DNA of 64,000 nt from RHKX01 sp963743875 (GCA_963743875.1 CAVURM010000001.1:372001-436000), one strand, 5' to 3'. Numbered from the stretch's first letter, positions 34,693 through 44,385 are shown. Translations and numbers: made by a program. The notes: generated by a model not told the origin, from the sequence alone.

Positions 34693-36501
34693 ATGGAAGC
34701 GACCACGGCTGAGCGGTACACGAGCGGCGGACCCGGCGTAGAGCCCCCCGTTTCGAGCTTTCCGAAGGCATTTCACGCGACCGTTGCTCGGCTCGGCGAC
34801 GGGGATGCGCTGATCCAGGGCGAGGAGCGCGTGAGCTGGAACCAGCTCCGCGAACGTGCCCGCGCCGTCGCCGGCGGGCTTGCCGCCATCGGGGTCGGCA
34901 AGGGCGACACCGTCGCCCTGATGCTCAACAACCGGATCGAGTTCTTCCCGATCGACCTCGGCGTCGTGACGCTCGGCGGCGTGCCCTTCTCGATCTACCA
35001 GACGGCATCGCCCGAACAGATCGCATACGTCGTCGGCGACGCGGGCGCCAAGGTCGCGATCGTCGAGAAGTCGTTTCTCGAGACCTTCGAGAAGGCCCGC
35101 GGGGATCTGCCGGGTCTCGAGCACCTGATCGTGCTCGACGGCGAGGGCGGAACGATGAGCTTCGAGGACCTGATCGCAACCGATCCGGACTTCGACGACG
35201 GCGCGGCGGCCGACGAGGTCGAGCTCGATGATCTGCTGACGTTGATCTACACATCCGGCACCACCGGACCCCCGAAGGGTGTCGAGCTCACCCATCGCAA
35301 CCTGCTCGGCCTGGTTTCGGGCGTCGACGACCTGATCGACTTCCCGGAGGAGGGCGGCAAGATCATCTCGTGGCTGCCGGCCGCTCACATCGCCGAGCGC
35401 GGGGCGCACTACTACCTGCCGCTGACGAAGGGCGGGACGGTCTCGATCTGTCCCGATCCGAGGACGATCATCGACTTCCTACCGACGGTGCGGCCGACCT
35501 GGTTCTTCGCTGTGCCGCGGGTCTGGGAGAAGCTCAAGGCGGGGCTCGAGACGATGCTCGCGAACCTGCCCGAGGAGCAGCGCGGGCCCGCTCAGCAGGG
35601 CATGAAGGCGGCGATTCAGAAGGTTCGGCTCGAACAGGCCGGGGAGCCGGTTCCCGCCGAGATCGCCGCGGCCGCGGCCGCGATGGAGGAGCAGATGTTC
35701 GCCGGGCTGCGGGCCCACCTCGGGCTCGATCAGCTCTCGGCGGTCAACGTCGGCGCCGCGCCCACCCCGGTCGAGGTGCTCGAGTTCTTTCACGCGATCG
35801 GGATCCCGGTGTCGGAGCTCTGGGGCATGTCGGAGACCTGCGGTGCGGCGACGGTCAACCCGCCCGGCAAGGTGAAGCTCGGCACGGTGGGACCACCCCT
35901 TCCCGGGGTCGACATTCGCCTCGCCGAGGACGGCGAGGTGCAGGTCCGGGGAAACCTGATCATGGCCGGCTACCGAAATCTGCCCGACAAGACGGCGGAA
36001 ACGATCGACTCGGAGGGGTGGCTGCTCACCGGCGATATCGGCGAGATCGACGAGGACGGTTACCTGAAGATCGTCGATCGCAAGAAGGAGCTGATCATCA
36101 ACGCCGCCGGCAAGAACATGTCGCCGGCATCGATCGAAGCGCACCTGAAGTCCGCCAGTCCGCTGATCGGTCAGGCGGTGGCGATCGGCGATGCCCGGCC
36201 CTACAACGTCGCGCTGATCGTCCTCGACGCCGAGTACGCGCCGACGTGGGCCGCTCAGCAGGGAATCGAGTTCGAGGACATCGCCTCGCTGGTCGAGCAC
36301 GAGGAGGTCCTCGCCGCGGTCCAGGACGCCGTCGATGCCGCCAACGCGAGGATGTCCAGGGTCGAGCAGATCAAGAAGTTCAAGCTGCTGCCGGAGGAAT
36401 GGATGCCGGGCGGCGACGAGTTGACGCCGACGATGAAGCTGAAGCGTCGACCGATCGTCGAGAAGTACGAGGCTGAGGTCGAGAGCCTTTACGCGAATTA
36501 G
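34693..36501 (+). CDS. Long-chain fatty acid-CoA ligase (AMP-dependent synthetase)
   Basis: 602 residues; FadD15-like. ATP/AMP loop YTSGTTGPPKG, LPAAHIAERGAHYYLPL, ELWGMSETCGAATVNPP, LTGDIGEIDEDGYLKIVDRKKELI and the catalytic Lys region near the C-terminus (TPTMKLKRRP). Activates fatty acids; with the WS/DGAT at 59 kb it could feed storage-lipid synthesis. Strong SD (GGAGGAGGG) upstream. Intact; followed by a strong terminator. Confidence 0.9.
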   Translation: MEATTAERYTSGGPGVEPPVSSFPKAFHATVARLGDGDALIQGEERVSWNQLRERARAVAGGLAAIGVGKGDTVALMLNNRIEFFPIDLGVVTLGGVPFSIYQTASPEQIAYVVGDAGAKVAIVEKSFLETFEKARGDLPGLEHLIVLDGEGGTMSFEDLIATDPDFDDGAAADEVELDDLLTLIYTSGTTGPPKGVELTHRNLLGLVSGVDDLIDFPEEGGKIISWLPAAHIAERGAHYYLPLTKGGTVSICPDPRTIIDFLPTVRPTWFFAVPRVWEKLKAGLETMLANLPEEQRGPAQQGMKAAIQKVRLEQAGEPVPAEIAAAAAAMEEQMFAGLRAHLGLDQLSAVNVGAAPTPVEVLEFFHAIGIPVSELWGMSETCGAATVNPPGKVKLGTVGPPLPGVDIRLAEDGEVQVRGNLIMAGYRNLPDKTAETIDSEGWLLTGDIGEIDEDGYLKIVDRKKELIINAAGKNMSPASIEAHLKSASPLIGQAVAIGDARPYNVALIVLDAEYAPTWAAQQGIEFEDIASLVEHEEVLAAVQDAVDAANARMSRVEQIKKFKLLPEEWMPGGDELTPTMKLKRRPIVEKYEAEVESLYAN

Positions 36502-36504
36502 TCC

Positions 36505-36528
36505 GGCCGGGGCGTTCGCGCCTCGGCC
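36505..36528. terminator. Strong terminator hairpin between convergent genes
   Basis: 10-bp stem GGCCGGGGCG / CGCCTCGGCC (one G-T pair) with TTCG loop, 3 nt after the ligase stop and about 60 nt from the ettA stop. No T-run. Confidence 0.65.
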
Positions 36529-36588
36529 CCTCGCAGGTGCTCATTCGGTGATCGCGAGGCTACGGGAAGGGTGGGGTCGAGCGGATCG

Positions 36589-38253
36589 TCAGCGCGTGAG
36601 CTTCTTGTAGGTGACCCGGTGGGGGCGGTCAGCGGCCGCTCCGAGGCGCTCGTGGCGGTTCTCCTCGTAGGCGTCGAAGTTGCCCTCGAAGAACCGGACC
36701 TGCGAGTCGCCCTCGAACGCGAGCACGTGGGTCGCCACCCGATCGAGGAACCAGCGATCGTGGGAGATCACCACCGCACAGCCGGCGAAGGAGAGCAGCG
36801 CCTCCTCGAGCGCCCTCAGCGTGTCGACATCGAGGTCGTTGGTGGGCTCGTCGAGGAGCAGCAGGTTGCCGCCGGAGCGCAGGAGCTTGGCCAGGTGGAG
36901 CCGGTTGCGCTCGCCGCCCGACAGCGCGCCGACCTTGCGTTGTTGATCGGAGCCCTTGAAGTTGAACCCGCTCGCATAGGCACGGGAGTTCATCTTGCGC
37001 TCGCCGACTTCGATCTCGTCGAGCCCGCCTGAGATCTCCTCCCAGGCGGTCTTCTCGGGATCGAGCGCGTCGCGGGATTGGTCGACGTAGGCGATCTTCA
37101 CGGTCTCGCCCAGCCGCAGGGAGCCCGAGTCCGGCTGCTCGTCGCCGACGATCATCCGAAACAGCGTCGTCTTGCCGGCGCCGTTGGGCCCGATCACCCC
37201 GATGATCCCCGCCGGAGGCAGCGAGAAGGAGAGGTCCTCGATCAGCAGCCGGTCCCCGAACCCCTTCGACAGGCCCTCCGCCTCGACGACCACACCACCC
37301 AGCCGAGGACCTGCGGGGATGTGTATCTGCACGGAGTCGAGCCGTACGTTCTTCTCCTCGGCTAGCAACTCCTCGTAGCGGGTCAGGCGCGCTTTCGACT
37401 TCTTGCGCCTGCCCTTCGGGTTCTCCCGCACCCATTCGAGCTCGGCCGCGAGTGTCCGTTGCCGTGCCGACTCCTTGCGCTCCTCGTGGGACAGGCGCTC
37501 CTGCTTCTGCTCGAGCCAGGACGAATAGTTGCCTTTGAAGGGGATTCCCTTGCCGCGGTCGAGTTCCAGGATCCACCCGGCGACGTTGTCGAGGAAGTAC
37601 CGGTCGTGGGTGACGGCGACGATCGTGCCCTTGTAATCCTCGAGGTGCTTCTCGAGCCACGCCACCGATTCCGCGTCCAGGTGGTTTGTCGGTTCGTCGA
37701 GCAGCAGCAGGTCGGGAGCGCTTAGCAGCAGGCGGCAGAGGGCGACCCGCCGCCGTTCACCTCCCGAGAGGTTGCTCACGTCGGCATCGGCAGGAGGCAG
37801 GCGGAGGGCGTCCATCGCGGTCTCGAGGATCGTGTCCAGGTTCCAGGCGTCGGCGGCGTCGATCCGATCCTGCAGCCGGGCGAACTCGTCGGCGGTCTCG
37901 TCGGAGTAGTTCGCGGCGAGCTCGTTGAAGCGATTCATCATGTCCCGCAGCTCGCCGACGCCGTCCTCGACGTTGCCTCGTACATCCTTGGATTCGTCCA
38001 GATGAGGCTCCTGCTCGAGCATGCCGACGGTGGCGTTCGGGTGGATCTGCGCCTCGCCGCGATAGTCGGTATCGACTCCGGCCATGATCCGTAGCAGGGT
38101 TGATTTTCCCGCCCCGTTGTAGCCGAGGACGCCGATCTTGGCGCCCGGGTAGAAGCTCAGCGAGATGTCGGTGAGCACCTGCTTGTCCGGCGGGTGGGTC
38201 CGCGAGACGTTGTGCATCGAGTACACGTATTCGGAGGGGGCTGAAGATGCCAT
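36589..38253 (-). CDS. ettA: Energy-dependent translational throttle protein EttA (ABC-F)
   Basis: 554 residues. Two ABC domains: Walker A GYNGAGKST and GPNGAGKTT, signatures NLSGGERRR and ALSGGERNR, Walker B LLLLDEPTNHLD and LLLLDEPTNDLD. The EttA-type linker and arm are present, no membrane segments. Ribosome E-site factor gating translation by ATP/ADP ratio. C-terminus HRVTYKKLTR is typical of EttA. Confidence 0.94.
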   Translation of the reverse strand: MASSAPSEYVYSMHNVSRTHPPDKQVLTDISLSFYPGAKIGVLGYNGAGKSTLLRIMAGVDTDYRGEAQIHPNATVGMLEQEPHLDESKDVRGNVEDGVGELRDMMNRFNELAANYSDETADEFARLQDRIDAADAWNLDTILETAMDALRLPPADADVSNLSGGERRRVALCRLLLSAPDLLLLDEPTNHLDAESVAWLEKHLEDYKGTIVAVTHDRYFLDNVAGWILELDRGKGIPFKGNYSSWLEQKQERLSHEERKESARQRTLAAELEWVRENPKGRRKKSKARLTRYEELLAEEKNVRLDSVQIHIPAGPRLGGVVVEAEGLSKGFGDRLLIEDLSFSLPPAGIIGVIGPNGAGKTTLFRMIVGDEQPDSGSLRLGETVKIAYVDQSRDALDPEKTAWEEISGGLDEIEVGERKMNSRAYASGFNFKGSDQQRKVGALSGGERNRLHLAKLLRSGGNLLLLDEPTNDLDVDTLRALEEALLSFAGCAVVISHDRWFLDRVATHVLAFEGDSQVRFFEGNFDAYEENRHERLGAAADRPHRVTYKKLTR

Positions 38254-38303
38254 GGGGACGGCGCAGGATAGAGCGCGGAGGTCATGTCACAGTTGGTGCC
38301 ACG

Positions 38304-38651
38304 ATGACCCCCGATCAGCTCCGAGACCTGTGCCTGTCGATGCCTGGGGCGGAGGAGACGTTTCCGTTCGGGCCGGAGACGTCGGTCTTCAAGGTCGGCG
38401 GCAAGATCTTCGCCCTCTCGGCACTGGGGGCGGAGCTGCTTCGGGTCAGCGTCAAGAGCGATCCGGAGGTGGCGACGGGTCTTCGCTCAACTCACGAGTC
38501 GATCATTCCCGGCTACCACCTGAACAAGCGCCACTGGATCACGGTGACGCTCGGCGGCGACGCTCCCGATGCGCTGGTGCGCGATCTGATCGAGGACAGC
38601 CACGACCTGGTTCGTCCGCGCCCTCGGCCCCAGGGCGGCGGCTCCGGCTAG
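38304..38651 (+). CDS. MmcQ/YjbR family protein
   Basis: 115 residues from ATG 38304. MTPDQLRDLCLSMPGAEETFPFGPETSVFKVGGKIFAL and NKRHWITVTL are the family pattern; CyaY-like fold with suggested DNA binding, function unclear. Divergent from ettA; stop overlaps that of the next, convergent gene by 4 bases. Confidence 0.82.
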   Translation: MTPDQLRDLCLSMPGAEETFPFGPETSVFKVGGKIFALSALGAELLRVSVKSDPEVATGLRSTHESIIPGYHLNKRHWITVTLGGDAPDALVRDLIEDSHDLVRPRPRPQGGGSG

Positions 38652-39544
38652 GGCTTCTTGCGCTTGAACTCGTAGGTCGCCGGGCTGGGATCGGGCGTCC
38701 CGGCAAGAACCGCTCGCACGCTGAAGAGGTGCTTACCGCGCTTGATTCGCTTCAGCTCGCGCGGGGACGTGCACGGCTTGTAGGGCTTCCTGTCGAGCTT
38801 GCACTGAAAGCTCGACCCAGCATCGGGCGATGAGAACTCGAACGTCGCCTTGCTGCCCCTGATCTTCTTCTTCGGACCCTTGTCGATCACCGTTTGCGGG
38901 ACGGGGCTGCCGCAGGCAACCTCGGTCGGCGTGACCGAATTGGGGCGGGGGCTCGGGTCGTTCGTGAGCGAGAAATCGACGGCCGAGTCGTTGGTGTCGT
39001 CGCCGGCTTCGAAGAACGTCGGGCATCCCGGGAGGATGCTGCGAACGATCGAGCTGCCGTCGGGAATCCCGCCTACGGCGACGGGTGCCCCCGCCGGGCT
39101 CGGGAGGACGGCGAGGCCCGCCGGTGTGATGTCGCCCCAGGCCACGCAGTCGAACGCCTCGAAACATGCGGCGCCGCCGCTCGGGACGATGTTCGTGCCG
39201 AGGTTGGTGTTCGTGAAGTCGGCGGTGACCGCATCGGGTGGGAACAGGTCGCCGATTACGATCGTTCGCTGGGTCTGGCCGTTGGGAACGTTTGCGGTCA
39301 TGGCGATCGGCAGGGTGGTCTGAGCGCCGTTTTTGTCGTAGAGCGTGACCTTGTGCCCGTTGACGAGGTTCTGGTCGGCAGCGAACGCCTGAAGCTCGAT
39401 GAAGGCGCAGTCGGGGCAGAGGGCGGTTCCCGGGTAGACCTCGCTGATCCTGTTCAGGTGGAAGGAGGCGGATGCGGAGGTGGGGACGATGCCGGCCAGG
39501 ATCAGAGATCCGAGGCCGATCGCGAATGCAGCTCTCCTCCGCAT
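38648..39544 (-). CDS. Secreted protein with lamin-tail-like and Ig-like regions
   Basis: 298 residues, signal peptide RRRAAFAIGLGSLILAGIVPTSASA. N-terminal part (FHLNRISEVYP..., CAFIELQAF, HKVTLYDKNG) resembles lamin-tail domains; the C-terminal module with SSFQCKLDRKPYKPCTSP and GKHLFSVRAV is the cysteine-containing Ig-like repeat common in secreted actinobacterial proteins. ATG 39544 chosen over ATG 39568 because a -10-like TACGGT (reverse, 39551-39556) is 6 nt upstream. Confidence 0.65.
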   Translation of the reverse strand: MRRRAAFAIGLGSLILAGIVPTSASASFHLNRISEVYPGTALCPDCAFIELQAFAADQNLVNGHKVTLYDKNGAQTTLPIAMTANVPNGQTQRTIVIGDLFPPDAVTADFTNTNLGTNIVPSGGAACFEAFDCVAWGDITPAGLAVLPSPAGAPVAVGGIPDGSSIVRSILPGCPTFFEAGDDTNDSAVDFSLTNDPSPRPNSVTPTEVACGSPVPQTVIDKGPKKKIRGSKATFEFSSPDAGSSFQCKLDRKPYKPCTSPRELKRIKRGKHLFSVRAVLAGTPDPSPATYEFKRKKP

Positions 39545-39618
39545 GCCCGAACCGTACCTGGGGATCATCACCCTGTCCACACCGCTTCGCGAGCGGGCGA
39601 CTGCTCGTCCGATTGTTG

Positions 39619-39624
39619 GATAAT
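39619..39624 (+). promoter_or_regulatory. -10 element (GATAAT) before SMP-30-like gene
   Basis: GATAAT, 7 nt before ATG 39632; makes the in-frame ATG at 39623 unlikely because it overlaps the hexamer. Confidence 0.4.
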
Positions 39625-39631
39625 GCCTGGT

Positions 39632-40552
39632 ATGAGAAGGAACGCAATTCGGCTGCTTGCGGCGATCGCTGCTGTGGGCGCGGGTCTGCTGTCGGCCGCT
39701 TCGTCGGCGCTGGCGCTCGACGACTGCCCGACCCAGCCCGACGTCCGGATCGCCTACTCCGACGCCACCAGGTTCGAGTCGGTCGCCTTCGACGGTGACG
39801 GCAGGCTCTACTTCACCGACTCGGCGAACGGCGAGCTGCTGATGATTCCGCGGTCGGGCAGCGAGCCGCGGGTCATCGCCGAGGGGATCGACGCACCCGG
39901 TGGGATCGTCTTCCGCCGCAACGGAAACGTCCTCGTCGGCTTCGGCGACAGCATCGCTCAGGCGGCCGACGGGGAGGAGAGCCCGGAAGCGGGCCTTCTT
40001 CAGGTGGACCCCAAGACCGGGAGGAGCAGCGTCTGGGTCGATGGCCTGCAGATGGCGAACGGCGTCACCAGAGGACCGGGCGGCCAGATCTTCGCCTCGA
40101 CCGACTTCGGGACCGGAATCGATCGGATCGTCGGAGGCGCGGTCGAGCTGGGCTGGGTGCCGATGGACAGTCCCAACGGGCTGACCGTCGACAGCAGCAA
40201 GCGGTATCTGTTCGCCAACCAGACCTTCACCGCCGACCCGACGATCCAGAGGATCCCACTGGCCAATCCGGCGGCCGCGAAGCCCTGGTTCACGGCGCCG
40301 GGGGACGCGGGGGCGTTCCTCGACGGCCTGACGCGGGATGCCGACGACAACCTGTTTGCGGCCGCCAACGGGTCCGGGGCGGTCTGGAAGGTGAGCGGAC
40401 CCGACGAGGGCTGCGTGCTGATGCAGCGCGATCCCTTCCCCAGCGGACCCAGCGATCTTGCCTTCGCGCGGGGCAAGGGCCGATTCCCCAAGGGCAGTCT
40501 CTTCGTCACCACATTCGGCGGCGAACTGCTCCAGTTGCGTCACGCGCGCTGA
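39632..40552 (+). CDS. Secreted SMP-30/gluconolactonase-like beta-propeller
   Basis: 306 residues. Signal peptide (MRRNAIRLLAAIAAVGAGLLSAASSALA). Repeated blades (FESVAFDGDGRLYFTDSANGELL, GLQMANGVTRGPGGQIFASTDF, DSPNGLTVDSSKRYLFANQT, FLDGLTRDADDNLFAA) as in SMP-30/strictosidine-synthase-like lactonases. Metal ligands fit, substrate unknown. Cysteines near both ends (DDCP, EGCV) may pair. Confidence 0.75.
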   Translation: MRRNAIRLLAAIAAVGAGLLSAASSALALDDCPTQPDVRIAYSDATRFESVAFDGDGRLYFTDSANGELLMIPRSGSEPRVIAEGIDAPGGIVFRRNGNVLVGFGDSIAQAADGEESPEAGLLQVDPKTGRSSVWVDGLQMANGVTRGPGGQIFASTDFGTGIDRIVGGAVELGWVPMDSPNGLTVDSSKRYLFANQTFTADPTIQRIPLANPAAAKPWFTAPGDAGAFLDGLTRDADDNLFAAANGSGAVWKVSGPDEGCVLMQRDPFPSGPSDLAFARGKGRFPKGSLFVTTFGGELLQLRHAR

Positions 40553-40580
40553 CCGAAGCAACCCGGCGGCTGGGCGTCGG

Positions 40581-40586
40581 TAGCCT
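40581..40586 (+). promoter_or_regulatory. -10 element (TAGCCT) before ispG
   Basis: TAGCCT followed by 6 nt and ATG 40593: leaderless architecture. Confidence 0.45.
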
Positions 40587-40592
40587 GTAGGC

Positions 40593-41906
40593 ATGGCTTC
40601 CAAGCGCCAGATATTCGTCGGTGGCCTGCCGATCGGGGGAGGAGCGCCGGTCGCGGTCCAGACGATGACCAAGACCGAGACCGCAAACCTGGCCGCCACG
40701 ATGGAGCAGATCCGCACCGTCGCCGATGCCGGCGCAGATCTCGTTCGCGTCGCAGTCCCGCGGGAAAAGGATGCTGATGCGCTGCGGACGATCGTCAAGG
40801 AATCGCCGATCCCGGTGATCGCCGACATCCACTTCAACCACACCCTGGCGCTCAAGGCGATCGACGCCGGCGCTCATTGCATCCGGCTCAACCCCGGCAA
40901 TATCGGCGGCCGCGACAAGGTGGCGGAGGTGGCGCTCAAGGCGACCGAGCACAACGTGCCGATGCGGATCGGCGTCAATTCCGGCTCGCTTCCCAAGCAT
41001 CTCCACGAACTCGAGCGCGAGGCGCCCGTCGAGGCTCTGGTCGCCGCGGCTGCCGAGTTCGTCGAGCTCATGGAGGGCCTCGACTTCACCAACTTCAAGG
41101 TCTCGATCAAGTCGACCAACGTGCCGAACACGATCGCCGCCAACCGCCTGCTCTCGGAGAAGATCCCCTATCCGATCCACCTCGGGATCACCGAGGCGGG
41201 GACCAAGTGGACCGGGGCGCTGAAGTCCTCGGTCGGTCTCGGGACGCTGCTCGCCGACGACATCGGGGACACGATCCGCATCAGCCTCTCGACCTTTCAC
41301 GCCGAGGAGGAGGTCAAGGTCGCCTGGGAGATCCTCAAGGCCCTACAGCTGCGCGAGCGTGGGCCGGTCCTGATCGCCTGCCCGACCTGCGGTCGCCTGC
41401 AGTTCGACATGGACACGGTGGTCGCCGAGATCGAACAGCGCCTCGAGGCATACGTCGAGCCGGTGGAGGTTGCGGTGCTCGGCTGCGCGGTCAACGGAAT
41501 CGGCGAGGCCTCACATGCTGACTTCGGGATCACAGGCGCCAAGGACGAGGGTCTGATCTTCGCCCACGGCAAGCCGCTGCGAAAGATCCCCCAAGAGCAG
41601 TTGGTCGATGCGCTCTTCGAGGAGATCGACAAATCGCTGGGGCGGGGCGGCGAGATCGAGGTCGACGACTCCGAGGCCGCCGAGGGCGCCGAGTGGCTGC
41701 GCAAGATCGAAGAGGAGAACGCCGGCGACCTGACGCCGGAGAAGCTTGCCGCGATGGAGAAGGCCGCGGCGGAGAGCGGCGAGGACATCACCGCCCCCGG
41801 GAACGGTGACGAACCCGATCTGAAGCCCGTCCGGCCGAAGGGCAAGAAGGTCGAGCTCGGCGAAGAGGCCAGCCCCACCACCAGCCGCCGCTTCACCCGC
41901 GCCTAG
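40593..41906 (+). CDS. ispG: 4-hydroxy-3-methylbut-2-en-1-yl diphosphate synthase IspG
   Basis: 437 residues; [4Fe-4S] enzyme of the MEP pathway. TIM barrel with PVAVQTMTKT, RVAVPREKDA, NPGNIG and HLGITEAG; cluster ligands in ACPTCGRLQ and GCAVNGIGEA. The last 85 or so residues are an acidic then basic low-complexity extension (EEENAGDL..., KPVRPKGKKV) not needed for catalysis. Separate from dxr at 32 kb. Confidence 0.95.
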   Translation: MASKRQIFVGGLPIGGGAPVAVQTMTKTETANLAATMEQIRTVADAGADLVRVAVPREKDADALRTIVKESPIPVIADIHFNHTLALKAIDAGAHCIRLNPGNIGGRDKVAEVALKATEHNVPMRIGVNSGSLPKHLHELEREAPVEALVAAAAEFVELMEGLDFTNFKVSIKSTNVPNTIAANRLLSEKIPYPIHLGITEAGTKWTGALKSSVGLGTLLADDIGDTIRISLSTFHAEEEVKVAWEILKALQLRERGPVLIACPTCGRLQFDMDTVVAEIEQRLEAYVEPVEVAVLGCAVNGIGEASHADFGITGAKDEGLIFAHGKPLRKIPQEQLVDALFEEIDKSLGRGGEIEVDDSEAAEGAEWLRKIEEENAGDLTPEKLAAMEKAAAESGEDITAPGNGDEPDLKPVRPKGKKVELGEEASPTTSRRFTRA

Positions 41907-41931
41907 GTCCCTCAACCACGAGTTCCACGAG

Positions 41932-42004
41932 TCGGACCGAGCGGCAGAGGCACGCCTCCGCACTTCGTGCTGAGTGTCGGCTGCACCTCCACCGCTCGGT
42001 CCGA
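41932..42004. terminator. Long hairpin after ispG
   Basis: Perfect 13-bp arms TCGGACCGAGCGG / CCGCTCGGTCCGA around 47 nt. The arms share the CCGAGCGG/CCGCTCGG core with the dispersed repeats. Could terminate ispG or belong to the repeat family. The rest of 41907-42134 holds no gene I can support. Confidence 0.5.
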
Positions 42005-42134
42005 TCAGAAGTTCCGCGACGGGCAACGACCGGTCGTGTCATTGCTACCCGTGAGAGCGCACGATCACACGAACGATTTCCGCGAGGCGGGGGGTTTGGC
42101 GGCCGCTCGCCTGAGTCGACCGCCGCCCGGCATC

Positions 42135-42140
42135 TAGAGT
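42135..42140 (+). promoter_or_regulatory. -10 element (TAGAGT) before GNAT gene
   Basis: TAGAGT ends 8 nt before ATG 42149. Confidence 0.35.
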
Positions 42141-42148
42141 GTCGGGGG

Positions 42149-42622
42149 ATGGGAGCGGAGAAGGAACAGAAAGCGGTCCGGATCGAGCGGGCCGACGTCG
42201 TCGACCTGCCGGTTCTTATGCCGATGATGCGCGCCTACTGCGACTTCTACGAGGTTGACCCTCGCGACGACAGGCTGGTCGCCTTGTCGCGGGCACTGAT
42301 CGAAGACCCGTCCCAGGGTGAGCAGCTGATCGCCCGCGGTGCGGACGGGGAGCCGCTCGGATTCGCCACCGTGTACTGGACCTGGCAGACGCTCGACGCC
42401 TCCAGGATCGGCGTCCTCAACGACCTCTACGTCGCCCCCGAGACCCGGGGGCTCGGCGTTGGCCGAGCCCTGATCGAGCATTGCCGCGGACTCTGCCGCA
42501 AGCACGGCGCCGCCAAGCTCGTCTGGGAGACGGCGCCGGACAACGTGACGGCCCAGCGCCTCTACGATGGGATCGGAGCCGAGTCGTCGACTTGGCTCGC
42601 CTACGAGATCGACGCCTGGTAG
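42149..42622 (+). CDS. GNAT family N-acetyltransferase
   Basis: 157 residues. IERADVVDLPVLMPMMRAYCDFY start, acetyl-CoA loop in LYVAPETRGLGVGRALIEHC (R-x-x-G-x-G/A), and AQRLYDGIGAES near the C-terminus. Single domain, intact. Substrate unknown; 62 nt upstream of proS and possibly co-transcribed. Confidence 0.85.
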   Translation: MGAEKEQKAVRIERADVVDLPVLMPMMRAYCDFYEVDPRDDRLVALSRALIEDPSQGEQLIARGADGEPLGFATVYWTWQTLDASRIGVLNDLYVAPETRGLGVGRALIEHCRGLCRKHGAAKLVWETAPDNVTAQRLYDGIGAESSTWLAYEIDAW

Positions 42623-42684
42623 CGCTCGGCTCAGTCCGGCACCGTAGCCCTCAGCATCCACAGGACCGACGAGAATCCGATCAG

Positions 42685-44382
42685 ATGACCCGCCTCTCCA
42701 ACTACCTGCTGTCCACGCTCAAGGACGCTCCGGCCGACGCTGAGGCGGTGTCCCACAAGTTGATGGTCAGAGCGGGTCTGGTCCGCCAGCTCGGGGCGGG
42801 GATCTGGACCTGGATGCCTGCCGGCTACCGCAGCGTCAAGAAGGTCGAGCAGATCATCCGCGAGGAGATGGACGGGATCGGCTGTCACGAGATGCTGATG
42901 CCGGTGCTCCAGCCCGCGGAGCCGTGGCGGCTGACCGGCCGGTACGAGATCGACGAGCTGTTCAAACTCCATGACCGCAAGGACTCCGATCTGGTGTTGG
43001 CAATGACCCACGAGGAGGCGGTAACGACCCACGTCGCCAAGGACATCCGCTCCTATCGCGACCTGCCTCTGATGCTCTACCACCTGCAGACGAAGGAGCG
43101 GGACGAGCCGCGTCCCCGTGCCGGAATCCTGCGGACGCGCGAGTTCACGATGAAGGACGCCTACTCGTTCGATCGCGACGAGGACGCCTTGGCACGTAGC
43201 TATGAGCTGCAGGCGGGGGCCTACGAACGGATCTTCGAGCGCTGTGGCCTGCGCTGGTGCGCGGTCGAGTCGGACGTCGGGATGATGGGCGGCTCAGGCG
43301 CCCACGAATTCATGGCGCCGTGCGATGCCGGTGAGAACGAGGTCGCGCTGGCCCCCGGCTACGCCGCCAACGTCGAGGTCGCCAGCGCCCTACCGCAACC
43401 GGTGGAACTGCCGCCGGCCCTCGATGAGCCGCGCGAAGCCCCGACCCCCGGATTGACGACCGTCAAAGAGGTTGCCGCCGCGCTCGGCGTGCCCGCGGGT
43501 GCCCTGATCAAGGCGATGCCGGTCGTCGTCGAGGGCCAGGGGCTCGTGATGGTCCTGATCCGCGGCGACCATCGGCTCAACGAGGTCAAGCTTGCCAGTC
43601 ACCTCGGGGCGCCGTCGCGGCCCGCCGGGCCCGAGGAGATCGAGGAGGCGATCGGCCCGGTCGGATTCATCGGCCCGGTCGGAGCGGACGTCCGGATCGT
43701 GATGGATCAGGCGATTAGCGGCAGCGGCCTCGTTGTCGGTGCGAATCGATCCGACGCCCACCTGATCGGCGTCGAGCCGGGCCGCGATTTCAGCTACGAG
43801 ACGGGCGACGTTCGCACCGTTGAGGCGGGGGACATGACCCCCGCCGGTGACCCGATCGCGATCGAGACGGCGATCGAGGTCGGCAACATCTTCAAGCTGG
43901 GAACCCGCTACTCGGAGGCGCTTGGCGCCACCTACCTGGACCCCGACGGCGTCGAACGGGCGATCGTGATGGGCTGCTACGGAATCGGCCCCGCCCGGAT
44001 CGTCGCGGCGGCCGTCGAGCAACGCGCCGATGAGAAGGGCATCTGCTGGCCTCCGTCGATCGCTCCGTGGCAGGTCCACATCTGCGCGCTCGGCAAGGGC
44101 GGCGACGAGGTCGCAGAGGCCGCGGACTCCCTCTACGAATCGCTAAGAGCGGCCGGGATCGAGACGTTGCTCGACGACCGGTCGGCTGCCGGCACGGGAG
44201 AGAAGCTGACCGATGCGGAGCTGATCGGTTGCCCGCTGCGGCTCACGATCGGCAAGCGTGGGCTGACCGACGGCGTCGTCGAGGCCCAGCTTCGATCAAG
44301 CGGCGAGGAGGAGCGGATCCCGCTCGGCGAGGCGCCCGAACGCGCTCTCGCGCTCCTCGAGGGAATCGGAGAAGGGCCCTAG
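42685..44382 (+). CDS. proS: Prolyl-tRNA synthetase, bacterial type with editing domain
   Basis: 565 residues, class II. Motif 1 region LPVLQPAEPW, motif 2 KERDEPRPRAGILRTREFTMKDAYSF, INS editing domain (TTVKEVAAALGV, VLIRGDHRLNEVKL), motif 3 MGCYGIGPARIVAA, then the anticodon-binding domain. Charges tRNA-Pro and clears Ala-tRNA-Pro. ATG 42685; stop TAG 44380-44382, and the pgsA-like gene starts 3 nt later. Confidence 0.95.
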   Translation: MTRLSNYLLSTLKDAPADAEAVSHKLMVRAGLVRQLGAGIWTWMPAGYRSVKKVEQIIREEMDGIGCHEMLMPVLQPAEPWRLTGRYEIDELFKLHDRKDSDLVLAMTHEEAVTTHVAKDIRSYRDLPLMLYHLQTKERDEPRPRAGILRTREFTMKDAYSFDRDEDALARSYELQAGAYERIFERCGLRWCAVESDVGMMGGSGAHEFMAPCDAGENEVALAPGYAANVEVASALPQPVELPPALDEPREAPTPGLTTVKEVAAALGVPAGALIKAMPVVVEGQGLVMVLIRGDHRLNEVKLASHLGAPSRPAGPEEIEEAIGPVGFIGPVGADVRIVMDQAISGSGLVVGANRSDAHLIGVEPGRDFSYETGDVRTVEAGDMTPAGDPIAIETAIEVGNIFKLGTRYSEALGATYLDPDGVERAIVMGCYGIGPARIVAAAVEQRADEKGICWPPSIAPWQVHICALGKGGDEVAEAADSLYESLRAAGIETLLDDRSAAGTGEKLTDAELIGCPLRLTIGKRGLTDGVVEAQLRSSGEEERIPLGEAPERALALLEGIGEGP

Positions 44383-44385
44383 GCA

